From contig CAXTLC010000010.1 of the NCBI GenBank assembly GCA_964245075.1, forward strand, positions 1-64,000: a stretch of 64,000 bases of DNA, given 5' to 3'. The translations under genes and the position numbers were made by a program. The stretch is from LMUY01 sp964245075. Its GTDB lineage: Bacteria > Pseudomonadota > Alphaproteobacteria > Acetobacterales > Acetobacteraceae. Shown here piece after piece: positions 8,626 through 18,726 of this stretch (positions are counted from its first letter, which is position 1; each line of letters starts with the position of its first letter). Under the pieces are notes generated by a model. That model saw only the letters and a list, made by a program, of their open reading frames with translations, searched no databases and was not told where the DNA came from.

Positions 8626-9030
8626 ATGCCAAATCAGTCTTCCGCCGACCAACTGGTCGGCATCCTCCGTGATACCGTCGTGGCTCTCGTGCGGCGGGAC
8701 GGCCCGGACCTGTCGGCCCGTCAACTGGGTGTTTTCCTGACCTGCTACTTGCAGGAAGGGGCGCAAACGGTGCGCGGGCTCGCGGCCGAACTCAACGTGT
8801 CCAAGCCTGCCATCACCCGCGCCCTGGATCGTTTGGGCGAGCTGGACCTGGCCCGCCGCAAGGTGGACCCGGCGGACCGGCGCAGCGTGCTGGTGCAACG
8901 CACCTTGAAAGGCGCCGCCTTCCTGCGGGACATGCGCTCGATCATGGCCGAAGCGCACGCGCCCGCCCGGAAGGTCAACCCGGGCGGCCAGGCGAACGCC
9001 GAGACGCCCCGCAAGGCGCTGCACGGCTGA
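8626..9030 (+). CDS. MarR-family transcriptional regulator
   Basis: 134-aa winged-helix DNA-binding protein. Seen: the MarR core SARQLGVFLTCYLQEGAQTV, recognition helix region NVSKPAITRALDRLGELDL, and the wing with the signature DPADRRSVLV. ATG 8626 is chosen because GAAAGGACC stands at about 8610-8617 upstream; an earlier start at 8596 is possible. The C-terminal dimerisation helix is short and Pro/Gly-rich at the end. Target genes and ligand are unknown. It precedes the thiC riboswitch but there is no sign it controls thiC. Confidence 0.85.
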   Translation: MPNQSSADQLVGILRDTVVALVRRDGPDLSARQLGVFLTCYLQEGAQTVRGLAAELNVSKPAITRALDRLGELDLARRKVDPADRRSVLVQRTLKGAAFLRDMRSIMAEAHAPARKVNPGGQANAETPRKALHG

Positions 9031-9085
9031 CTTCCACCGCCGGGCCTTGTTGACAAGCTGGACCCGGCGGCGGACGTTGCTTATT

Positions 9086-9192
9086 CCTAGGGGAGCCCTG
9101 CATGGGGCTGAGATATCGTTCGTCCGGTTCGCGCCGGGCAGCACGGTGACCCTTTGACCTGATCCGGATCATGCCGGCGTAGGAATGGGATT
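9086..9192 (+). promoter_or_regulatory. TPP (THI-box) riboswitch
   Basis: Classic thi-box features in order: CTAGGGGAGCCC at 9088-9099, GGGGCTGAGAT at 9104-9114, then ACCCTTTGACCTGATCCGG at 9150-9168 and ATCATGCCGGCGTAGG at 9169-9183, the last two being the pyrophosphate-binding half. It ends about 55 bases before thiC, consistent with control of thiC translation or transcription by thiamine pyrophosphate. Confidence 0.93.
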
Positions 9193-9246
9193 CTCTGGGC
9201 GCGTCAGCCAGCCCAGCCCTCTCCCGCCGCACTAGGGAGGCGCCGA

Positions 9247-11081
<1,835 letters not shown>

Positions 11082-11085
<4 letters not shown>

Positions 11086-11921
11086 GCGAGGCCCGCCACC
11101 AGGCCCGTCTCGCGCTGGACGCGATCGGGCAGTTGCCGGATAGCGAGTTGGACCTCGCCGATGCCGCCCTGCAACTCGCCCGGATCGATGCGCCGGAGGC
11201 TGATTGGCAGGGGGCGAGGGCGCACCTCTCGGCCTTGGCGCGCGACGCGGCCGCGCTGGCGGCGGAGCGGCCGGGCGGCGACGTGTCCGTCCGGGCCGGT
11301 GCGCTCGCCGGGCTGATGGCGGGACGGTGGCATTACGCGGGCGACACGGACAGCTACGACGACATGGCGAATGCCAACCTCATCCGGGTGATCGAGCGGC
11401 GGCGCGGGCTGCCGGTGGCGCTGGGCATCTTGTGGCTGCATTGCGCACGCGCCGCCGGGTGGGAAGCGTTCGGGGTGGACTTCCCGGGACACTTCATGGT
11501 GGCGCTGCCGGGCGAGAAGGGCTTGTTGGTGCTGGACGTGTTCAACGGCGGCCAGCCGATGGATGCCCGGGCGTTGCGCGCGCTGATCCGGCAGGTGGCA
11601 GGCCCAAAGGCCGAGCTGCGCCCCGAGTTGATGCAGCCGATGGGCTCGCGGGGCGTGCTGCTGCGGTTGCAGAACAACATCAAGCAGCGGCGGGGAGCGG
11701 CGGGCGACCTGGCCGGCGCCTTGGCAGTCACGGAGGACATGCTTCGCATCGCTCCCGACGCCGCACCGCTCTGGCGGGAAGCGGCAGTGCTCAATCAGGA
11801 ACTGGACCATGTCGGAGCGGCGCTGCGTTGTTTCGCGCGTTTTCTGGCGCTTGAGCCGGACGGGGAAGCGGCTGCCCAGGTGCGGGATGTGGTGGACGGG
11901 CTGCGTACACGGCTGAACTGA
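11082..11921 (+). CDS. SirB1-family transglutaminase-like/TPR protein
   Basis: 279-aa protein of the SirB1 family. Seen: MANANLIRVIERRRGLPVAL, where the family core begins, GWEAFGVDFPGHFMV with the conserved His, then a C-terminal TPR-like region (LRLQNNIKQRRGAAGDLAGA to DVVDGLRTRLN). GTG start at 11082 overlaps the thiC stop (GTGA), indicating translational coupling and a common thiamine-riboswitch transcript. The biochemical role of the family is unknown. A link to thiamine synthesis is suggested by position only. Confidence 0.85.
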
Positions 11922-11947
11922 CGGTTCGGGACGGGACTGGGCGTGCT

Positions 11948-12670
11948 ATGACCGTCCCGATGCGAACCGACACGGAAGGCACCGGCGCGTTCTACGCCAC
12001 GGCCCGCGGCGCCACCGCCCGGCAGCTCGTGGAGGAACGCCTGGGAGAGCTTTGGCCGGCACTGGCCGGGCAGTTCGTGCTCGGTTTGGGTCATGCCGGG
12101 CCATACCTGGAGCGCTGGCGCGAGGGCGCCGCCCGGTGCATCGCGGCCACCCCGTTCCCTGGTGCCGCCAGCACCTGGCCCGGCAGCGCGCCCAGCCTGT
12201 CCTGCACGGTGGAGGAGGACAGGCTGCCGTTCGCCGACCTCGCGGTGGATCGCATCCTGATGGTGCACGGCCTCGAGAATGCCGAGAATGCCCGGCGCAT
12301 GTTGCGGGAGGCTTGGCGGGTGCTGAAGGATGACGGGCGCCTGCTGGTGGTGGCGCCGAACCGGGTGGGATTGTGGGCGCATGTCGAGAGTACCCCGTTC
12401 GGGCAGGGACAACCCTATTCGCCGGGCCAGATCGAGCGGTTGCTGGCTGGCAGCCTGTTCCGGGTGGAGCGCCGGGACCGCGCGTTGTACATGCCGCCGT
12501 CCAGCTTGCGCCTGGTGCTGCGCGGCGCCCGGCTGTTCGAGCGGGCCGGCCGGTCACTGGCGCCGCGTTTCTCCGGGCTGACCATTACGGAGGCGGTCAA
12601 GGACGTGTATGCCGCCCTGCCGCTGGCCAGGACGGCTCGGCGCCGGTTCGTGCTGGCGAAGGCTGCTTAA
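11948..12670 (+). CDS. Class I SAM-dependent methyltransferase
   Basis: 240-aa predicted methyltransferase of the alphaproteobacterial type that often accompanies glyoxalase II genes. Seen: a degenerate motif I region (GQFVLGLGHAGPYLERW), the acidic and post-I region LPFADLAVDRILMVHGLENA, and motif III-like MLREAWRVLKDDGRLLVVAPNR. The glycine-rich loop is GLGHAG rather than the usual D-G-G-G, so activity is not certain. Substrate unknown. It begins 26 bases after the SirB1-like gene and could be read from the same transcript. Confidence 0.85.
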   Translation: MTVPMRTDTEGTGAFYATARGATARQLVEERLGELWPALAGQFVLGLGHAGPYLERWREGAARCIAATPFPGAASTWPGSAPSLSCTVEEDRLPFADLAVDRILMVHGLENAENARRMLREAWRVLKDDGRLLVVAPNRVGLWAHVESTPFGQGQPYSPGQIERLLAGSLFRVERRDRALYMPPSSLRLVLRGARLFERAGRSLAPRFSGLTITEAVKDVYAALPLARTARRRFVLAKAA

Positions 12671-12749
12671 CCCGGGCTTGCACACGCCGGCGTGGACGCG
12701 GCATAGAGGCCTGCGCGATGATCGCCCTTCCCGTCCTGCGCGGCTGCTG

Positions 12750-14126
12750 ATGCTGTTCAACTCGCAGGTGTTCATCCTTGGCTTCCTGCCCTGCGTGCTG
12801 GGCCTGTATTACCTCGCGGCAGCATGGCGGGCGGCACGGCAGGCCGTGCTGGTGGCTGCCTCGCTCGTGTTCTACGGCTGGTGGGACCTGCGCTTCGTGC
12901 CGTTGCTGGCCGGCCTGACGCTCGCGAACTGGCTGGTGGTGCGCGGCTACGGACGCTGGCGCCGGGCTTCGTGGCTGGTGGCCGGGGTGGCGATGAACCT
13001 GCTGGTGCTGGGCATATGCAAGTATGCAGACTTCGCCGCCGGCACGCTGGAAGCGCTGGCAGGCGTGGCGCACCGGCCATGGGGCATCGTGCTGCCGCTC
13101 GGCATCTCGTTCTTCACCTTCCAGAAGATCAGCTACCTGGTGGACCTGCGCCGGGGCGACCGGCACGTGTACGGCCTGCTGGAGTTCGCCGCCTTCGTGA
13201 CGTTCTTTCCGCAACTGATCGCCGGGCCGCTGGTGCGGCACAACGAGATCATCCCGCAGTTCACCGCCCCGCCTCGCTGCCCGGCGATGTGGGAGAACCT
13301 GTCCCGCGGCGCCGCCTTGTTCCTGATCGGCCTGGCGAAGAAGGCCGCGATCGCCGACACGATCGCGCCCAACTGCGACCGGCTCTACGCCGCGGTCTCC
13401 GCGGGGGGGCATCCCAGCCTGGCGGAGGCTTGGGCTGCGGCCAGCGCCTACGCCTTGCAGATCTACTTCGATTTCTCAGGCTATTCCGACATGGCGATCG
13501 GGCTCGGCCTGATGTTCGGCTTGCGCCTGCCGATGAATTTCGCAGCCCCATACCGGGCCGCCTCGATCCGCGAATTCTGGCGGCGCTGGCACATCACCCT
13601 GTCTCGGTTCCTGCGCGACTACGTTTACATTCCGCTGGGCGGCAACCGGGCCGGGCGCGGGCGGCAGGCGGCCAACGTGGTGGCGACCATGCTGCTGGGC
13701 GGGCTGTGGCACGGGGCTGCGTGGACCTTTGTCGTCTGGGGCGGGCTGCACGGCGTGGCGTTGGCCGTCAACTCCGCATGGGACCGCGCCGGGCTGCCTA
13801 TGCCGCGGGCCGTGGGCTGGGCGTTGACGCTGCTTTTCGTGGTGGCCGGCTGGGTGCTGTTCCGCTCGCCGGACTTCGGCACCGCCACGCGGATGTTCGC
13901 CGGGCTGGCGGGGGGGAATGGCATCGGCCGCGTGCACCTGGACAACGGCGCGGTGATCGCCGGCGCAGCCGCGATCGTGTTGCTGCTGCCGCCCAGCCAG
14001 GTGCTGGCGTTGGAGCGGTTGCGCCCGGCGCCCTGGCTGGCGGTGCCGGCGGGGGTGGCGCTGGTGTTCCTGCTGCTGCTGGTCGGCGGGCGGGTACCGA
14101 ACGAGTTCATCTATTTCCAGTTCTGA
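12750..14126 (+). CDS. MBOAT-family O-acyltransferase (AlgI/DltB-like)
   Basis: 458-aa polytopic membrane protein that moves acyl (usually acetyl) groups across the membrane to an extracytoplasmic polymer. Seen: the start MLFNSQVFILGFLP typical of AlgI-like proteins, many hydrophobic helices, FPQLIAGPLVRH, YFDFSGYSDMAIG, FWRRWHITLSRFLRDYVYIP and GGLWHGAAWTFVVWGGLHG, which includes the proposed catalytic His. ATG 12750 is chosen; upstream frame lacks homology. It overlaps or abuts the next gene, an AlgJ-like partner, so this is an exopolysaccharide O-acetylation pair. The polymer is not identifiable here. Confidence 0.92.
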   Translation: MLFNSQVFILGFLPCVLGLYYLAAAWRAARQAVLVAASLVFYGWWDLRFVPLLAGLTLANWLVVRGYGRWRRASWLVAGVAMNLLVLGICKYADFAAGTLEALAGVAHRPWGIVLPLGISFFTFQKISYLVDLRRGDRHVYGLLEFAAFVTFFPQLIAGPLVRHNEIIPQFTAPPRCPAMWENLSRGAALFLIGLAKKAAIADTIAPNCDRLYAAVSAGGHPSLAEAWAAASAYALQIYFDFSGYSDMAIGLGLMFGLRLPMNFAAPYRAASIREFWRRWHITLSRFLRDYVYIPLGGNRAGRGRQAANVVATMLLGGLWHGAAWTFVVWGGLHGVALAVNSAWDRAGLPMPRAVGWALTLLFVVAGWVLFRSPDFGTATRMFAGLAGGNGIGRVHLDNGAVIAGAAAIVLLLPPSQVLALERLRPAPWLAVPAGVALVFLLLLVGGRVPNEFIYFQF

Positions 14127-14184
14127 CGCGTGGCGCCGGGCGCTGGCCTGGTTCGCGGGGTCGGCACTGGGCACGCTCGCCACC

Positions 14185-15126
14185 GTGTTCCTGTTCGTGG
14201 CTACCATTGACCCTTGGGGCGTGCTGCCGTTGTCGCCGCCCCTGCCGAGAGTGCCGGTTTCCACCAACGCGCGCTTCTCGATGCCCGCGCTGGCGAGGTC
14301 GGCCCGATTCGATTCCGCGGTGATCGGGTCCTCGTCCTCGCGCCTGCTGCGGCCCGAGCGGCTGGACGCCCTGCTCGGCGGCCGTTTCGTGAACCTGGCG
14401 ATGAACGCGGCGACCGCTTGGGAACAGACCCGGATGCTGGCCTTGTTCACCCGCCTGCACCCGGCGCCGCGCACGGTGATCATCGGGCTGGACACCGCTT
14501 GGTGCACCGAAGTGCCGCAGCGCCTGACCCCGCGCCCGTTTCCGGAATGGATGTACAGCGGCTCCCGGTGGCGCGGCTACCAGGAGGTGCTGAGCCTCTA
14601 CGCCGTGCAGGAAGCGGGGAGCCAGCTCTGGACGCTGCTCGGCCTGAAGCCCCGCCGCTATGGGCTGGACGGCTACACGAGCTTCGTTCCTCCCGAGGCC
14701 GCGTATGACCCGGCGCGGGTTGCCGCTGCCTTTGCCCGCTGGGGCGCGCCGCCAAACGTCCCCGCTTCCACGGCGGCGCACAGGCTTCCCGCCTTGCCGA
14801 TGCTGGCCGAAGCGCTGCGCGCACTGCCGACGTCCACGCGCAAGCTGGTGTTCTTCACGCCCGCCCACCTGTCCCAGCAAGGCGTGCCGGGCAGCGACTA
14901 CGCCGCCGCGATGGCCACGTGCAAGGCGGACGTGACGGAGATCGCGGCCGGGGTGGCGAACGCGACGGTTGTGGACTTCCTGCGGCCAAGCCCGATCACG
15001 TCCGACATCGCCAGCTATTGGGACCCGGTGCACTACCGCCTGCCGATCGCCGACCGGATCGCGGCCGACCTTGCCGCAGCCAGCCTGGGCAAGGAGACGG
15101 CGGATGACGCCATCCTGACCCGCTGA
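14185..15126 (+). CDS. AlgJ/AlgX-like (DHHW/SGNH-type) O-acetylation partner
   Basis: At least 313 aa; a periplasm-facing protein that probably works with the upstream MBOAT protein. Seen: an N-terminal membrane anchor (ALGTLATVFLFVAT), FDSAVIGSSSSRLLRPERLD with the SGNH-type S-S-R motif, TVIIGLDTAWC, and YWDPVHYRLPIADRI near the C-terminus containing the conserved D-x-x-H. The given GTG start at 14185 truncates the anchor; the frame is open further up (ALAWFAGSALGTLA) and overlaps the end of the MBOAT gene, so the true start is probably upstream, on a non-ATG codon. Confidence 0.75.
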   Translation: MFLFVATIDPWGVLPLSPPLPRVPVSTNARFSMPALARSARFDSAVIGSSSSRLLRPERLDALLGGRFVNLAMNAATAWEQTRMLALFTRLHPAPRTVIIGLDTAWCTEVPQRLTPRPFPEWMYSGSRWRGYQEVLSLYAVQEAGSQLWTLLGLKPRRYGLDGYTSFVPPEAAYDPARVAAAFARWGAPPNVPASTAAHRLPALPMLAEALRALPTSTRKLVFFTPAHLSQQGVPGSDYAAAMATCKADVTEIAAGVANATVVDFLRPSPITSDIASYWDPVHYRLPIADRIAADLAAASLGKETADDAILTR

Positions 15127-15203
15127 GGCGCCTTGCCCGGTGGTTGAAGGCTGGCACCAGGGCGGACAACGGCGGTTGTCGGAGGGCAGGATGGTGCCGG
15201 CCG

Positions 15204-15890
15204 TCACCCTTCCCGCGCGGCACCGAGGATGATGCCGCCGGGCGCCTGAAGCAGCACGGCCATCTGCTCGCCTTCCGGCAACGGGCAGCGGAGCTGGATA
15301 GCCGGGCCAGCCCAGTTCGCCACCACGCTCAGCGAACGCACGATGTTGGATTCGGTCAGCGTCCGTCCGCTGTTCTCACCACGGCCAACCGGAGTCTGGC
15401 GTCGCGGATCGTATCCGACGAGCACCAGGGTGCCGCTGCCGTTCCCGGCTTCAGCCTCGACCATCGCATGGCCGCCGTCACGGCGCAGCCGTACCGGTTG
15501 GACCGGCGGTGCGGCTGCGGCCAACGCCCGCCGCACCGCTTGGCGGTCCGACCTGATCACGTCAATGCGCCCGCCGACGACGAGTTGCGGGGTGTAAACC
15601 CCTTCGGACCCGAGAAGAGCCGCATACCGTCTCTGACGTGCCGTAGCGACCTCCAACGCGAACGGGTCCCGCCAACCGAGCCGGTCCCAGTACGTGACGT
15701 GAAAGGCCAGCGCGAGGAGCCCCGGAACCGTCTCGGACAGGTCCGTGAGCAGGGCGTCCGCAGGCGGGCATGAGGAACAGCCTTGCGAGGTGAACAGCTC
15801 GGCAACCACCAATTGCCTGGCTGAGCCAGCCCGGGCGGCGGGTGCCATCAGAAGGCTGGCCGCCGCTACCGTGAACGCGCGTCTCAGCAT
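15204..15890 (-). CDS. DUF1223 domain-containing secreted protein
   Basis: 228-aa protein with a Sec signal peptide (MLRRAFTVAAASLLMAPAARA) and a thioredoxin-like DUF1223 fold. Seen: VVAELFTSQGCSSCPPADAL near residues 27-46 with a CSSC motif, FHVTYWDRLGWRDPFA, and YTPQLVVGGRIDVIRSD, all diagnostic of the family. Function is unknown; a periplasmic redox role is a guess from the CxxC. Start at 15890 gives a normal signal peptide; an in-frame upstream ATG at 15944 would put 18 extra residues in front. Confidence 0.88.
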   Translation of the reverse strand: MLRRAFTVAAASLLMAPAARAGSARQLVVAELFTSQGCSSCPPADALLTDLSETVPGLLALAFHVTYWDRLGWRDPFALEVATARQRRYAALLGSEGVYTPQLVVGGRIDVIRSDRQAVRRALAAAAPPVQPVRLRRDGGHAMVEAEAGNGSGTLVLVGYDPRRQTPVGRGENSGRTLTESNIVRSLSVVANWAGPAIQLRCPLPEGEQMAVLLQAPGGIILGAAREG

Positions 15891-15996
15891 CGGGCTGCTC
15901 CTCAGGCTCACCGCACCTAAGCGGGTTGGAGAGTCGCGCGACACTGAAATCCCCGTGACCCGCTGCGAACAGGGTCTCCTGCGGCTTCACCGCGTG

Positions 15997-16848
15997 TCAG
16001 ACCACCAGCCCTTGCGACTGGGCTGCCAGCGAGTCTAGGCTGGATGATGCGCCGCTGCTGGCGTTGGATTGCGCCGCGATCAGGTATTGCGTGGTGAACG
16101 CCTCCACGAACTTGGGGTCCTTGAGTTTCGTGATGTCGAGCTTGCTGCTGATGGCCTGCTCCTGGGCGCCGATGTCCTGGAACGCGATCTGCTCCGGAAT
16201 GCCTAGCGCCGTGGTCACGACGGAGCGCAGGGTGGCGTCACCCAGGATCTGGTCAACGGACGTGATGGTCGAGGCCGCGCTGCGGAAGGTGAGCGCTTCC
16301 GACAAGCCGGGCGTGGTCTGGTCCAGGGAGTTGCGCCAGGTGACCTCGGCGTAGCCGTTGGCGAGCGTGTCCACCACGCCGGGCTTCTGCAGCACTGACA
16401 AACCCTTGTTGGCGAAATCGTAGAGCGACGCGGTTGATTTCCACGTCGTGTCCGGCAGCGTGTTGGCCAGCGCCGTGCTCTGCGTCGTGTTGGACAGCAG
16501 CGCCTTCTGCGCCAGCGCCGGGTATTGCTCCTGGCCAGCAAGGCCGTTCGCCGCCAGCAGCACTTTCAGCACGGTCGGGTTCTGCAGCAACTGCGCCGGG
16601 CTGGTGGCGGAGGCGACGGCGCTGCGGAAGGTGGCGATGTCCCGCGCGACGGCGGGCTGCTTTGCCGTCTGCGCGATGTCCTGCTTGCTGTTGGCTTCCG
16701 CGGTCTTGAGCGCGGCGACCGGATCGCTTGAGCCGATGCTGCCCGGCGGAGCGTACAGGGTGGACAGCAACCCGGCTGCCCCCGAGCTGTCCGTGCTGCT
16801 GCCGAACAGCGACAGCACCAGGCCACCCAGGCCGATGGACCCGCTCAT
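15997..16848 (-). CDS. DUF1217 domain-containing flagellar-cluster protein
   Basis: 283-aa protein of the DUF1217 family, found in alphaproteobacterial flagellar loci and believed to be a flagellar or exported protein. Seen: repeated motifs such as DIATFRSAVASATSPAQLLQ, TLPDTTWKSTASLYDFANKG and LTFRSAASTITSVDQILGD, and the QIAFQDIGAQEQAISSKLDI segment. No signal peptide; Ser/Ala-rich N- and C-termini recall proteins exported by the flagellar type III system. It ends the minus-strand flagellar arm, four bases after flaF. Confidence 0.82.
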   Translation of the reverse strand: MSGSIGLGGLVLSLFGSSTDSSGAAGLLSTLYAPPGSIGSSDPVAALKTAEANSKQDIAQTAKQPAVARDIATFRSAVASATSPAQLLQNPTVLKVLLAANGLAGQEQYPALAQKALLSNTTQSTALANTLPDTTWKSTASLYDFANKGLSVLQKPGVVDTLANGYAEVTWRNSLDQTTPGLSEALTFRSAASTITSVDQILGDATLRSVVTTALGIPEQIAFQDIGAQEQAISSKLDITKLKDPKFVEAFTTQYLIAAQSNASSGASSSLDSLAAQSQGLVV

Positions 16849-16852
16849 CGCG

Positions 16853-17200
16853 TTACGGAACCGCCGACAGCCCGGCGGCGACGTTCTCGTTCACCGCGAT
16901 CATGAAATGCAGGTCGGGGGACGCGGCATCCAGCTCCCGCTGCACGGAACGGCCGACCGAGAGGATGGCCGCCCGCACGGGAGCCGGAAGCCGGTTCTCC
17001 GGGTCCTGGACCAGGCCCATCACCGTAAGCCAGAGTTGGCGGTTGTCGGCAATCGCCTTGACCCGGTCGATCTCCGACCCGTTGAGGGCGGAACGCATGG
17101 CCCCCGTGGCGCGGTAGAACACATCTGCCTCCTGCATGCGTTGGCTGCGGCTCTCGGAAGCCGTTCGGTAAGCGCGGGCGGCCCGCAAAGCGTTTGACAT
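16853..17200 (-). CDS. flaF: Flagellar biosynthesis regulator FlaF
   Basis: 115-aa FlaF, needed for flagellin synthesis or secretion in alphaproteobacteria and acting against FlbT. Seen: the N-terminal MSNALRAARAYRTASESRSQ, then IKAIADNRQLWLTVMGLVQD-type core (VKAIADNRQLWLTVMG) and PAPVRAAILSVGRSVQRELD. Start at 17200 follows a good AAGGAAAATCCC leader. It lies 10 bases after flbT and four before the DUF1217 gene, so these form one transcription unit behind fliC. Confidence 0.9.
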   Translation of the reverse strand: MSNALRAARAYRTASESRSQRMQEADVFYRATGAMRSALNGSEIDRVKAIADNRQLWLTVMGLVQDPENRLPAPVRAAILSVGRSVQRELDAASPDLHFMIAVNENVAAGLSAVP

Positions 17201-17210
17201 GGGATTTTCC

Positions 17211-17636
17211 TTATTCAGCGGCCTGCAACAGGGGCGAAACCACGGGGCGGCCAAGCACCACGTCCTCGTGGCGGATGATCCGGCGAACAAGCTTGAGGGC
17301 ATTGTAACAATCGTCGGCCTCCGCGGCCGCCATGACCCGGTCAAGGATCTCGCGCGCGAGAGCGGAGGACGTCGCGTCCTTGAACTCGCCGATCAGCGAA
17401 CGCGCCGACTCCAGGCCGCGGCTGCGCTCCTCGTCCACGCCGATGTAGGCGCATTGCACGGCGAAGTAGATCCGCCGCGCCGGGCTGTCGGCCTGATCGG
17501 GCTGCATGATCTGCTTGCCGAACAGGAAGCGGGCATGCGCGGTCAGCTCGATACGGGACTTGGTGCGGAACCGGATCGGCGCGCCGTTGACGATCATCAC
17601 CTCACCCGGACGCAGCTCGAGCACTAGGTTGGACAT
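17211..17636 (-). CDS. flbT: Flagellar biosynthesis repressor FlbT
   Basis: 141-aa FlbT, a small post-transcriptional regulator that in Caulobacter binds the 5' leader of flagellin mRNA and speeds its decay until the hook is finished. Seen: LVLELRPGEVMIVNGAPIRF at residues 4-23, the RIYFAVQCAYIG block, and the C-terminal NALKLVRRIIRHEDVVL. Full length. It lies downstream of fliC behind a stem-loop at 17661-17695, and upstream of flaF. The flagellin leader of this same window contains a perfect hairpin that is a plausible target. Confidence 0.92.
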   Translation of the reverse strand: MSNLVLELRPGEVMIVNGAPIRFRTKSRIELTAHARFLFGKQIMQPDQADSPARRIYFAVQCAYIGVDEERSRGLESARSLIGEFKDATSSALAREILDRVMAAAEADDCYNALKLVRRIIRHEDVVLGRPVVSPLLQAAE

Positions 17637-17660
17637 GGGGCATCCTGCGGGAGAGTTGCG

Positions 17661-17695
17661 GAACCGGGGAACGGCAAGCGGGCCGCCCCCGGTTC
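17661..17695 (-). terminator. Stem-loop between fliC and flbT
   Basis: Perfect 9-base arms, GAACCGGGG and CCCCGGTTC, with a 17-base loop, lie directly after the flagellin stop codon. There is no T-tract, so it is more likely a transcript-stabilising hairpin or partial terminator that lets flbT-flaF be expressed at lower level than fliC. Confidence 0.45.
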
Positions 17696-17701
17696 AGCCG
17701 A

Positions 17702-18628
17702 TTACTTGAACAGGCTGAGCAGGGCCTGCGGCGACTGGTTGGCGATGGACAGAGCCTGGGTGCCGAGCTGCTGCTTGACCTGCAACGATTGCAGCACCGC
17801 GGATTCCTTGGACAGGTCAGCGTCCACCAATGCTCCCAGCCCCGAGTTGAGGCTGTCGATCTTGTTGCTGTTGAACGTGATCTGGCTGCTCACGGCGTTC
17901 GAGTCGACACCGACTTGGTTCAGTTGGTTCGCGTTCTGGGTTTGCAGGGCGGTGAAGCTGGGCGCGGCAAGCGTGGATGCGGCGGCCGTGCTGATCAGGG
18001 CTGCTGCCGCCGACGATTGCGCCGCGGCGGGCGTGACGGTGCCGAAGGAGTCCGCCCCCGCAGTGCGGGTGAAGGTTTCCCCGATGAGCCCGGCAAGACT
18101 GTTGGCCAACCCGCTGCTGTCTTCTCCGCTGATTGTCGACGTTGCGCCGTTCTCGTTGATGATCACCGACTTGGATGTCCCTGCGACGGGCGTACCAGAT
18201 GCACTGTTCGTCGAACCGAGCAGCGTCTGGCCACCGTACGTGGAGTTGTCCACGTCGGACGCCACTTTCTGCACGTAGCTGTTAAACGTGGCGATGTACT
18301 GCGACCGCTGGGCATCGGTGTTCGTGCCGTCGGCAATCTCAGTCAAGACCCCCTTGATGTTGCCGATCGTGTTCGAGATGTCCGTCAGCGCGGTGTTCGC
18401 GGTGCCCACAAGGCCCTGCGCGTGACCAAGCTGCTGGTTGACGGTGGTGAGCGCGCCCACGTCCGAACGGACCTGCTGCGCCACGGCGAAGGCGCCGCCG
18501 TCATCGGTCGCGTCCGCGACGCGGTAGCCGGTGGAGATCTGCTTCTGCGCCGTCGCCAACGCGGAGCTGGTCTGGTTCAGCGTCTGCAGAGCGATGTAGG
18601 CGTTGTTGTTGGTGTTCACGGAAGTCAT
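17702..18628 (-). CDS. fliC: Flagellin
   Basis: 308-aa flagellin, the filament subunit. Seen: the N-terminal D0/D1 helices with NTNNNAYIALQTLNQTSSAL and KQISTGYRVADATDDGGAFAVAQ, a short central variable part rich in Ala/Ser/Thr, and the C-terminal D0 helix ending QALSIANQSPQALLSLFK. No signal peptide, as expected for flagellar type III export. It has its own leader with a sigma-54-like promoter and a hairpin, and it is followed by flbT-flaF. Confidence 0.96.
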   Translation of the reverse strand: MTSVNTNNNAYIALQTLNQTSSALATAQKQISTGYRVADATDDGGAFAVAQQVRSDVGALTTVNQQLGHAQGLVGTANTALTDISNTIGNIKGVLTEIADGTNTDAQRSQYIATFNSYVQKVASDVDNSTYGGQTLLGSTNSASGTPVAGTSKSVIINENGATSTISGEDSSGLANSLAGLIGETFTRTAGADSFGTVTPAAAQSSAAAALISTAAASTLAAPSFTALQTQNANQLNQVGVDSNAVSSQITFNSNKIDSLNSGLGALVDADLSKESAVLQSLQVKQQLGTQALSIANQSPQALLSLFK

Positions 18629-18666
18629 GGTGTCTTACCCGTTCGTCCTAGCGTTGGAATAAGCTC

Positions 18667-18681
18667 CACGATTTTCGTGGC
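18667..18681 (-). promoter_or_regulatory. Hairpin in the flagellin mRNA leader
   Basis: A perfect inverted repeat CCACGA-AAA-TCGTGG (15 bases) about 39 bases upstream of the flagellin start codon and downstream of the predicted promoter, so it lies in the 5' untranslated RNA. In Caulobacter, FlbT acts on a structured flagellin leader; flbT is the next gene here. Confidence 0.5.
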
Positions 18682-18689
18682 GGTGGCCC

Positions 18690-18704
18690 CATACTGCCTG
18701 CCAG
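18690..18704 (-). promoter_or_regulatory. Sigma-54-type promoter of fliC (predicted)
   Basis: On the minus strand TGGCAGGCAGTATGG aligns with the -24/-12 consensus TGGCACG-N4-TTGC, with TGGCA and the -12 TG conserved and the terminal C replaced by G. It is about 61 bases upstream of the flagellin start. The window also encodes an FlbD-type sigma-54 activator. Confidence 0.5.
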
Positions 18705-18726
18705 GAGTTAAGCAGTGATGAAGGGA

